A stretch of DNA of 20,826 nucleotides. Source: Claveliimonas sp963592205 (GTDB lineage: Bacteria > Bacillota > Clostridia > Lachnospirales > Lachnospiraceae). Shown in pieces: positions 16,266 through 20,826 of this stretch. The translations under genes were made by a program, and so were the position numbers. The stretch is from the NCBI GenBank assembly GCA_963592205.1, contig CAVAVU010000090.1, positions 1 through 20,826 on the forward strand. Reading direction: 5' to 3'. The notes under the pieces were generated by a model. It worked only from the letters and a program-made list of their open reading frames with translations. It searched no databases and was not told the origin of the DNA. Every line of letters begins with the position of its first letter. The first letter of the stretch is position 1.

Positions 16266-16598
16266 ATGCCGAATTACCGTTATCATACACCGGAATCAAA
16301 TAGGCGTGGTTACTGTGGATGTTCATCTAACATGAATGGACGTAATCAACAGCAGTCAAACTCCCGCCCCCAGCGGGAATCCTGCGAAGTCCCTTACCGA
16401 GATTGCGATGCCGCAGGAGAAATGTCCTGTGCAGTAAAAGGACGTTACGATGCTTTGGGCGACATGGCAATTGCCATGGCTTATGTCCCTTGGCAGATGT
16501 GGCGCAATGTCTTGGATGCAGAGAAAGGGCTCTGCTGTGGAACTGTTTTCGAAGACTTAAACAAACCATTCTGTGGAACAGGAGGTGTCCGTAGATGA
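16266..16598 (+). CDS. cotJA: Spore coat protein CotJA
   Basis: The predicted protein has 110 residues. The C-terminal half carries the CotJA signature AMAYVPWQMWRNVLDAEKGLCCGTVFEDLNKPF, found in the inner spore coat proteins of Bacilli and Clostridia. The N-terminal 50 residues are Asn, Gln, Arg and Cys rich with low complexity, making it longer than the 82-residue Bacillus subtilis protein. Two ATGs are possible: 16260 lies only three bases after AAGGAG, while 16266 is nine bases away and is preferred. The stop overlaps the cotJB start (ATGA), so the genes are translationally coupled. CotJ proteins are made in the mother cell and assembled on the forespore. Confidence 0.9.
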   Translation: MPNYRYHTPESNRRGYCGCSSNMNGRNQQQSNSRPQRESCEVPYRDCDAAGEMSCAVKGRYDALGDMAIAMAYVPWQMWRNVLDAEKGLCCGTVFEDLNKPFCGTGGVRR

Positions 16599-16867
16599 AC
16601 GATAACAAGCCTTGTAGACAGGAACTGATGAATCGGATTAATGCCGCCAGCTTCGCCGTAGATGATGTGAAGTTATTTCTGGATACCCATCCTTGTGACA
16701 AGGATGCCATGGAATACTTTGAAAAATATCAGGAAATGCGCAAATGCGCACTGCGTGAATATGCCAAATACTACAGCCCGCTCACCATTGATACTGTACG
16801 CACGGACTCTTGCGAAAACTGGAGCTGGATCGATGAACCGTGGCCGTGGCAGGAAGGGGGATGTTAG
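16595..16867 (+). CDS. cotJB: Spore coat protein CotJB
   Basis: This 90-residue protein matches CotJB: an N-terminal helix LMNRINAASFAVDDVKLFLDTHP, the conserved core EYFEKYQEMRKCALREYAKYYSPLT, and a Trp-rich end ENWSWIDEPWPWQEGGC. Length is typical. AGGAGGTG sits seven or so bases upstream, inside the end of cotJA, and the start overlaps the cotJA stop by four bases. It is thought to form a coat complex with CotJA and CotJC. The next gene in the operon, cotJC, is broken here. Confidence 0.93.
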   Translation: MNDNKPCRQELMNRINAASFAVDDVKLFLDTHPCDKDAMEYFEKYQEMRKCALREYAKYYSPLTIDTVRTDSCENWSWIDEPWPWQEGGC

Positions 16868-16870
16868 TAT

Positions 16871-17083
16871 ATGTGGAATTATGAGAAACGACTGCAATAT
16901 CCGGTAAAAATCAGCCAGACTAATCCACAGCTGGCGCAGGTGATTATTAGTCAGTTTGGCGGTCCTGATGGTGAACTTGGTGCATCTATGCGTTATCTGT
17001 CGCAGAGATACACTATGCCGTACAAAGAAGTGACGGGAATACTCACAGACATTGGAACGGAAGAAGATTCCCAATTTCTGTAG
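16871..17083 (+). pseudogene. cotJC: Spore coat protein CotJC, 5' part only, interrupted by an integrated element
   Basis: The reading frame gives 70 residues, whereas CotJC is about 190 residues long. Residues 1-65 (starting MWNYEKRLQYPVKIS and ending LTDIGTEE) match the start of CotJC, a ferritin-like or manganese-catalase-like coat protein. After GTEE the family continues with a residue and then HLEM, which supplies metal ligands. Here it reads DSQFL and stops. Roughly 120 residues, including most of the metal site, are therefore missing from this side. The break coincides with the start of a serine-recombinase element, so the 3' part is expected beyond the right edge of the window. A GGAAGGGGG ribosome binding site and tight spacing to cotJB are intact. 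The gene could be restored by precise excision. Confidence 0.88.
17048..17075 (+). other. Left attachment junction (attL-like) of the integrated element in cotJC
   Basis: Similarity to CotJC ends within the GTEE codons (17054-17065, GGAACGGAAGAA), so the crossover probably lies at or just before 17066. Foreign sequence follows, and the recombinase gene ends only 35 bases further on, as expected when the recombinase lies beside its own attachment site. The core dinucleotide cannot be fixed without the other end. Confidence 0.7.
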
Positions 17084-17087
17084 AAGT

Positions 17088-17125
17088 AATGAAAAAGCCC
17101 CTAAATACGCGGGATTCGGGGCTTT
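17088..17125 (-). terminator. Terminator of the recombinase gene
   Basis: Arms AAAGCCCC (17094-17101) and GGGGCTTT (17118-17125) form a stem that includes the recombinase stop codon. On the minus strand it is followed by TTCATT after a five-T run. It may also stop transcripts arriving from cotJ on the other strand. Confidence 0.75.
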
Positions 17126-18660
17126 AATGTGAGTTCGAAAGAGGCATCATTCTTATGTCCTCGTTCATTCTTTTTTAGTTTCTTATATTCCACACCATCC
17201 AGCAGCATTTTCAGAGCCTTGTTCCGATCAGGAGCGGAAAGTTCCCAGTAGCAGGAGAGCAGCCCCTTGCAGGATGGAATAAAATTATGTATGTGAGCAT
17301 CGTTATTCTGCTCATATTCGATTTCTTTCTGCAGGTTGAGGATTTTATCATCGACAGCATTAATGCGCTCCTGGAGGACGTGAGAACGTTCCAGGAACAT
17401 CTCAGAAGAGTACACACCCTGCTCCAGCAGATCGAACAGATTCTCTTTCTGGGAGAGGAGAGAAGTCTTTTCTTTCTGAGTGCCATCTAGCAGCCTCGTC
17501 AGTTCCGGAACTTTACTTTCTGGAATAACATTATCCAATTCATAATTTTTTACCCATTCACTCAATGCATCAATGACGGACCGTTCCAGCAAATCCAGAC
17601 TGCAGCCTACGGTCGGGCAGTTTTGTGTATTGCATAGGATAGAATCATAATGCGCTCCATATTTGTTTCCTGGTGGAGCAGCAGGACGGCGCAACATTTT
17701 CTTTTTACATTCACTGCAGATGATCAGACCTGCGAGAGGATTCTTCACGCCATACTGTTCCGGAAGCTTTGGCTTTCCTCTGCCAAGATAGCTCTGTGCC
17801 TCTGTCCAGACATCATGATCAATAAGACGTGGCTGTCTTCCTGGGTATACTTCGTAGTCGTTACTGCGGGGACGCTTCTTCATGGGAACTCCATTTTCCA
17901 ATACAGCAACCTGTTTCCGTCTGCCGATTGCCACCTGTTGATCATACACTGGATTGGAAAGCAGGCTTCTGACCATTTCGTCCGTCCAGAACTTTCCAGA
18001 ACGCGTAAACATCTGGTGATCATTCAGATATCTCCGGATGTAGACCACACCTGTCCGATCGGGACCGGTGAACATGGAATATACCAGCCGGACAGTTGGA
18101 ACTTCTTTTTCCTCAAACTCCAGCGTCCAGCCTTTTTCTTTTGGAAGCTTCATCCGGCGGAAACCATAGGGCGCTGCATTGAACGGCCATTTACCTTCTC
18201 TGGCAGCAGCGTAACGTCCCGCCTGCATCCGGCGCTTGATCGTCTTGTATTCCCGCCTGGACATGAACAGTCCAAACTCAAAGTATTCTTCATCGAATTC
18301 ATTGGATGGATCGTATACCTTGACCGGAGTAACGATTAGCGTGTCGGTATACTGGAATGCCCGTTGCACAATGCCCTGATCGATGGTGTCACCTCTGGCC
18401 AGACGTTCTACTTCCATTACCAGCACGCCTTTCCATTTGCCAGATTCCACTTCTGACAAAAGTTTCTGCATTTCCGGCCGGGCGGAGATCGAATCGCCGG
18501 AAACCACTTCACGGTAGATCGCAGTGATCGAAAGATTCATCTGTTTGGCCAGATTCAAAAGTGTGAGCTCATGACGTTCCAGGACATCCACACCCATAGC
18601 TTCCAGTCCGGCATCACCACGGGATTTTCTTAAGTAGATACAGTATTCGTTTTTCATCAT
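17101..18660 (-). CDS. Large serine recombinase (site-specific integrase)
   Basis: The 519-residue protein has the full large serine integrase layout. The N-terminal resolvase domain (about 5-145) has the catalytic Ser13 in YLRKSRGD and the later VMEVERLARGD segment. The recombinase DNA-binding domain (PF07508, about 160-275) includes APYGFRRMKL and LLSNPVYDQQVA. A zinc ribbon (about 310-360) has CSEC, CNTQNC and a further Cys. A coiled coil follows (about 375-445). It catalyses attB x attP integration and, with a directionality factor, excision. Its end lies 35 bases from the cotJC break, so it is the likely enzyme of this insertion. GGAAGGTGAT precedes two adjacent ATGs, and 18657 has the better spacing. 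Transcription is likely controlled by the palindrome just upstream. Confidence 0.96.
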   Translation of the reverse strand: MMKNEYCIYLRKSRGDAGLEAMGVDVLERHELTLLNLAKQMNLSITAIYREVVSGDSISARPEMQKLLSEVESGKWKGVLVMEVERLARGDTIDQGIVQRAFQYTDTLIVTPVKVYDPSNEFDEEYFEFGLFMSRREYKTIKRRMQAGRYAAAREGKWPFNAAPYGFRRMKLPKEKGWTLEFEEKEVPTVRLVYSMFTGPDRTGVVYIRRYLNDHQMFTRSGKFWTDEMVRSLLSNPVYDQQVAIGRRKQVAVLENGVPMKKRPRSNDYEVYPGRQPRLIDHDVWTEAQSYLGRGKPKLPEQYGVKNPLAGLIICSECKKKMLRRPAAPPGNKYGAHYDSILCNTQNCPTVGCSLDLLERSVIDALSEWVKNYELDNVIPESKVPELTRLLDGTQKEKTSLLSQKENLFDLLEQGVYSSEMFLERSHVLQERINAVDDKILNLQKEIEYEQNNDAHIHNFIPSCKGLLSCYWELSAPDRNKALKMLLDGVEYKKLKKNERGHKNDASFELTLKPRIPRI

Positions 18661-18678
18661 ATCACCTTCCTAAATATA

Positions 18679-18694
18679 TGTGCGACGTCGCACA
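18679..18694. promoter_or_regulatory. Perfect 16-bp palindrome upstream of the recombinase (candidate operator)
   Basis: TGTGCGACGTCGCACA is fully self-complementary and GC-rich in an AT-rich gap. It lies 8 bases before the recombinase ribosome binding site and downstream of its candidate promoter, so a dimeric repressor bound here would block the gene. No second copy is visible in the window. Confidence 0.6.
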
Positions 18695-18702
18695 AAAATG
18701 GG

Positions 18703-18733
18703 TATAAAAAATACACCTATGCAGGTGCCAAGG
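18703..18733 (-). promoter_or_regulatory. Weak candidate promoter for the recombinase
   Basis: On the minus strand TTGGCA (18728-18733) is followed by A/T-rich TTTATA or TATACC at 17-19 bases. The spacer holds an inverted repeat CACCT-ATGC-AGGTG (18714-18727), another possible regulator site. Confidence 0.35.
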
Positions 18734-18738
18734 AAATG

Positions 18739-18747
18739 TGATATAAT
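18739..18747 (+). promoter_or_regulatory. Extended -10 promoter reading away from the recombinase
   Basis: TGATATAAT (18739-18747) is a perfect TATAAT with the TGn extension. No good -35 box is present, as is usual for extended -10 promoters. Transcription would begin near 18754, toward the hairpin-terminator pair. Confidence 0.5.
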
Positions 18748-18753
18748 ACTCTT

Positions 18754-18838
18754 GTCTAGGGAATACTATATCGTGTCCTCGACACTGTATAGCTTCTATG
18801 ATTCCGCCTCTGTTGTCAGCAGGGGCGGTTTCTTATTT
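18754..18838 (+). ncRNA. Candidate small RNA of about 80 nt, divergent from the recombinase
   Basis: Between an extended -10 promoter and a terminator there is no start codon with a ribosome binding site, but there is strong structure. One hairpin runs 18766-18792 (CTATA-TC-GTGTC-CTC-GACAC-TG-TATAG, one internal mismatch). A second stem follows (18804-18828), then TTTCTTATTTT. The terminator points in the plus direction, where no protein gene in the window needs it. A short regulatory RNA is the simplest reading. I do not recognise a known RNA family. Confidence 0.5.
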
Positions 18839-18840
18839 TA
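18804..18840 (+). terminator. Terminator ending the short RNA candidate
   Basis: Arms CCGCCTCTG (18804-18812) and CAGGGGCGG (18820-18828) pair with one mismatch or G-U, followed by TTTCTTATTTTA. It directly abuts the end of the converging PH-domain gene. Confidence 0.7.
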
Positions 18841-19218
18841 TTAATTTAATGCGTACATTCCAATAACTTGTCCAATCTGAACAATGTTACTTGATCCTGA
18901 AAATTCAAATCTGACTTTACCAAGTCCGCTGAAATACATCTCAAGTTCGCTATCCAAATCAAAAACTCCAGCTGTTTCAACAGAGAATGCTGAAATTTTG
19001 GCATAAGGCAATGAAGTGAAGTCTTTCTTTGCCCCAGTTAATCCCTGGATGTTGCATGAGATCACTCGCTTGTTTGTAAATACAACAAAGTCACGAATAC
19101 TTTTGTATGCGCCAATAACAAGTTCGCCATTAATAAGAAGTGGCTCTATATCTTTCATTACTGCCTCTGGCTTAGTCTGTTTCAGCTTTACAAATGAACC
19201 GTTTTTAAAATCGATCAT
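18841..19218 (-). CDS. Bacterial PH-domain protein
   Basis: The predicted protein has 125 residues. Residues about 20-125 resemble the bacterial PH-like domain family (PF08000 type): GELVIGAYKSIRDFVVFTNKRVISCNIQG, then KKDFTSLPYAKISAFSVETAG and ELEMYFSGLGKVRFEFSG, with a closing helix. The strand order and TNKR turn are characteristic. Such small cytosolic proteins occur singly in genomes and mobile elements, and their function is not established. ATG at 19218 has AAAGAGAGG nine bases upstream. An in-frame codon at 19254 lacks one. It lies downstream of the ImmA/IrrE gene on the same strand with 61 bases between, so they may share a transcript. No membrane segment is seen. Confidence 0.7.
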   Translation of the reverse strand: MIDFKNGSFVKLKQTKPEAVMKDIEPLLINGELVIGAYKSIRDFVVFTNKRVISCNIQGLTGAKKDFTSLPYAKISAFSVETAGVFDLDSELEMYFSGLGKVRFEFSGSSNIVQIGQVIGMYALN

Positions 19219-19279
19219 GATACATTCCTCTCTTTCTTTAGTAAAATTACACACAACATATATATAATCGCAAATGCGG

Positions 19280-19744
19280 TTATATCATTTCACTGACTGC
19301 AAGATGTGGAATGAAGTAAATGGTGTAATTGTCTATTACCGTGCACACTCCGTATTTGTCTCTGTAGCAGTCAATACATTCTGTTAAAAAATCATTGGTG
19401 ACTTCCAGATATTCAGCCACCTCATATCGATTCTGGCATCCGGCTTCGTAGGCTCTGATCAGACCTTGCAAGCCGATCCGTTTATTATATGCCCAGAGCC
19501 TTGCCTGACGTTCCTGTTTTCGGTTCTGAGCAGATTCCATATCTATAATATTTCCAACTGATGTATGGTGGTGTCCCATCTCTTCTGCCAGGGTACACGC
19601 TTTCTGTGTAGAGTCCATGTCTTTTCTAATGGCTACGACACCATTACAATACAATCCCTTAATCCGATTACTGTCAAATGTATAGTCTACAACCTCTATA
19701 CCGTCCTCGCAGGCTTCTTCCTGTAAACACTCGTATGTATTCAT
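19280..19744 (-). CDS. ImmA/IrrE family metallo-endopeptidase
   Basis: This is a 154-residue protein of the ImmA/IrrE (PF06114) family. The zinc-site helix is LAEEMGHHHTSVGNI, the variant of HExxH common in Firmicute element proteins. RIKGLYCNGVVAIRKDMDSTQKA before it and a C-terminal winged region (LQGLIRAYEAGCQNRYEVAEYLEVTNDFLTECIDCY) fit the family. ImmA proteases cleave an XRE repressor (ImmR) and so switch on integrative elements such as ICEBs1. The XRE gene at 20423-20761 is the obvious target candidate, which is inference. ATG at 19744 has GGGAGGTGC just upstream. A GTG at 19759 lies inside that site and is less likely. Confidence 0.88.
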   Translation of the reverse strand: MNTYECLQEEACEDGIEVVDYTFDSNRIKGLYCNGVVAIRKDMDSTQKACTLAEEMGHHHTSVGNIIDMESAQNRKQERQARLWAYNKRIGLQGLIRAYEAGCQNRYEVAEYLEVTNDFLTECIDCYRDKYGVCTVIDNYTIYFIPHLAVSEMI

Positions 19745-19779
19745 ATAAGCACCTCCCACTCAAGTATATCTGATAAGCC

Positions 19780-19795
19780 GTCCAATAATTAGGAC
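19780..19795. promoter_or_regulatory. Imperfect palindrome upstream of the ImmA/IrrE gene
   Basis: GTCC and GGAC arms enclose AATAATTA at 19780-19795, between the structured-RNA terminator and the start of the protease gene. It might be an operator. The arms are short, so this is weak. Confidence 0.25.
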
Positions 19796-19797
19796 AC

Positions 19798-19828
19798 TAA
19801 AAAAGGTGTTGCCATAATGACAACACCT
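19798..19828 (-). terminator. Terminator of the structured RNA
   Basis: Perfect 8-bp arms AGGTGTTG (19804-19811) and CAACACCT (19821-19828) are followed on the minus strand by TTTTTT. The direction is clearly minus. Confidence 0.85.
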
Positions 19829-19929
19829 AAAAACCAGTTGAATTACAAGATGGGCGGCGTATCCATCATCTCAGGTACTCTTACGAGTGTGTCGGGAGCC
19901 TTTCCGACCTTTGCAATTCGTTTTATTGT
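19798..19929 (-). ncRNA. Independently transcribed structured RNA of about 130 nt between the PBECR-like and ImmA genes
   Basis: A consensus promoter and a strong terminator bracket this 200-base gap on the minus strand. Inside, at least three further stems can be drawn: GTCGG/CCGAC (19891-19895 with 19904-19908), ACTC/GAGT closing a GUAA-type tetraloop on the minus strand (19877-19888), and GATGG/CCATC (19849-19867), which competes with AGATG/CATCT. The only ATG pair starts an eight-codon frame with no good ribosome binding site. This argues for a non-coding RNA. I do not recognise a named family. Its place between a nuclease-fold gene and a protease gene suggests an element regulator or RNA antitoxin, which is speculation. 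Confidence 0.65.
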
Positions 19930-19935
19930 ATTGTT

Positions 19936-19964
19936 ATTATAGACAAATTATTCATGTTTGTCAA
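19936..19964 (-). promoter_or_regulatory. Perfect consensus sigma-A promoter for the structured RNA
   Basis: On the minus strand TTGACA (19964-19959) and TATAAT (19941-19936) match consensus at all twelve positions with a 17-base spacer. The -35 box lies in the last codons of the PBECR-like gene. An inverted repeat GACAAA-N9-TTTGTC (19942-19962) fills the spacer and overlaps the -35 box, a likely operator. Confidence 0.85.
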
Positions 19965-20413
19965 ATTTTTTTAGCCGACCATTTTCTATGCCGTGTTGCA
20001 ATTTTCCGTTCGTGATTGAATGGAGTGTAGCAACATATAAATAGTCATCTTTTACATCCAGTTTAATTCCAATTTGTATATTTTTATCGAATACTTTTAC
20101 TAATTCAAAGCTTGCACCTGGTTCGTTAGGATTGATACCTATGTAATCTGGGTGGTTAATGATAAATGAAAGATANNNNNNNNNNNNNNNNNNNNNNNNN
20201 NNNNNNNNNNNNNNNNNNNNNNNNNNNNNNNNNNNNNNNNNNNNNNNNNNNNNNNNNNNNNNNNNNNNGGTATTCTGCACATTCAGGATGCCTTTTTAGG
20301 ATATGTTTCTCCAATCCAGAAGACTGATAGATATAATCATATTCAAATTCATAGGATAAATGTTGGTTTATTAACTTATTAAACGGTGCAACTGGAAATA
20401 TTTTATCGCTCAT
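19948..20413 (-). CDS. PBECR-like nuclease-fold protein, interrupted by an assembly gap
   Basis: The N-terminal piece (from ATG at 20413, with AAGGGG upstream) contains YDYIYQSSGLEKHILKRHPEC. After 93 undetermined bases the C-terminal piece reads HPDYIGINPNEPGASFELVK, then IGIKLDVKDDYLYVATLHSI and GRLKKF. Both halves fit one family of small BECR-fold (barnase/EndoU/colicin/RelE-like) proteins found in phages and integrative elements. The subfamily is uncertain. The halves are in different frames across the gap as drawn, which most likely means the gap length is only an estimate. A frameshift cannot be excluded. The start lies nine bases after the XRE stop, so the two are co-transcribed, an arrangement typical of toxin with regulator. 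RNase activity is inferred from the fold. Confidence 0.6.
20176..20268. other. Run of 93 undetermined bases
   Basis: The sequence is N throughout. It falls inside the PBECR-like gene and marks a scaffold gap or masked region, so nothing can be said about its content or true length. Confidence 0.99.
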
Positions 20414-20422
20414 GTGTACCCC

Positions 20423-20761
20423 TTATTTGTTTCTTTTTGCTCTTACATATTCAGCAAAATTTTTGATTTCTTCCAGTTCGGATTTCGTATATTCATCACC
20501 ATCGAAATGTGCAGCGAGGGTAGTTGGCTGTTCTTCTGGTGCCATATATCCGAAAGTTGTAAGAATGTCAGAGACGCCATAGGCTTTACACATTATCAAT
20601 AGAGCATCGGGAGTCGGCTGACTGTTTCCGTTTTCCCAACTATATATAGTCTTTTCCGAGGCTTTAAATCCTTTAGAGATTAACAAATCAGAAATTTCTT
20701 TAACTGACTTTCCAGATTCAAGTCTACATTTTTTTAATGTTTCGCCAATAGAACTTTTCAT
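20423..20761 (-). CDS. XRE-family helix-turn-helix transcriptional regulator
   Basis: The predicted protein has 112 residues. A Cro/C1-type helix-turn-helix occupies about residues 5-65: IGETLKKCRLESGKSVKEIS, a slightly long turn, then ASEKTIYSWENGNSQPTPDALLIMCKAYGV. The acidic and amphipathic C-terminus (about 85-112, SELEEIKNFAEYVRAKRNK) is like that of ImmR-type element repressors. ATG at 20761 has CGGAGG seven or so bases upstream. An in-frame ATG at 20785 lies before that site and is not favoured. It is first in an operon with the PBECR-like gene. As an ImmR-like repressor it could be cleaved by the ImmA/IrrE protease encoded at 19280-19744. A -10-like TATATT lies at 20804-20809 but its -35 would fall off the window. 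Confidence 0.88.
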   Translation of the reverse strand: MKSSIGETLKKCRLESGKSVKEISDLLISKGFKASEKTIYSWENGNSQPTPDALLIMCKAYGVSDILTTFGYMAPEEQPTTLAAHFDGDEYTKSELEEIKNFAEYVRAKRNK

Positions 20762-20826
20762 AATTCGTCCTCCGATTCGTTTCATATTGAAATCTGTACT
20801 TTGAATATAACACTCACGTTTTAACG

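Noticed and set aside
17650..18339. 229-codon open frame on the plus strand opposite the recombinase
   Set aside because: It lies wholly inside the well-supported recombinase gene, has no ribosome binding site and its translation resembles no family.
18657..18710. Sigma-E-like promoter for the recombinase (CCCATTTT, 14 bases, CATATATT)
   Set aside because: The transcription start would fall on or after the ribosome binding site, leaving almost no leader, so the match is probably chance.
19846..19929. Small protein in the structured-RNA region ending MMDTPPIL
   Set aside because: The frame is open over about 30 codons but has no upstream start codon, and the ATG pair near its end lacks a good ribosome binding site. 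The stems and terminator favour RNA.

Overview
The window looks like a chromosomal segment from a spore-forming, low-GC Firmicute. The family Lachnospiraceae is the best guess. The grounds are strong AGGAG-type ribosome binding sites, a cotJ spore-coat operon, LytR-CpsA-Psr (LCP) wall-ligase paralogues, a cohesin-like surface protein, and AT-rich DNA with sigma-A-type promoters. Species cannot be told from the sequence.

Left and centre, plus strand, about 1-16.2 kb: a cell-surface glycan region. It holds the 3' end of an unrecognised large protein, a GtrA-type flippase-like membrane protein, a double-domain family 2 glycosyltransferase, the initiating polyprenyl glycosylphosphotransferase, an LCP ligase, a second family 2 glycosyltransferase, a GT-B-like putative glycosyltransferase, a second LCP paralogue with a repetitive Asn/Ser/Gly/Asp tail, and a membrane-anchored cohesin-like protein with a polylysine then polyacidic cytoplasmic tail. 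A strong terminator follows. Then come glmS (UDP-GlcNAc precursor supply) and glf (UDP-galactofuranose supply), an HtrA-type envelope protease, and glyA with its own terminator. The simple reading is that the glycosyltransferases build a lipid-linked polymer, possibly containing galactofuranose, which LCP enzymes attach to the wall, while HtrA handles envelope quality control.

At 16.2-17.1 kb lies the spore-coat operon cotJA-cotJB-cotJC behind a sporulation-type promoter. cotJC stops after about 65 native residues. At that point the sequence changes to foreign DNA carrying, on the minus strand, a large serine recombinase. This is the left junction of an integrated element inside a sporulation gene. 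That layout resembles skin-type sporulation intervening elements, but only one end is visible.

At 17.1-20.8 kb, the element reads from the right edge inward on the minus strand: an XRE regulator, a PBECR-like nuclease-fold protein interrupted by a 93-base assembly gap, an independently promoted structured RNA of about 130 nt, an ImmA/IrrE metalloprotease, a bacterial PH-domain protein, and the recombinase. A second short RNA candidate of about 80 nt runs on the plus strand, divergent from the recombinase. A perfect 16-bp palindrome sits just upstream of the recombinase ribosome binding site. The most interesting features are the cotJC insertion and the consensus-promoter RNA next to the PBECR gene.
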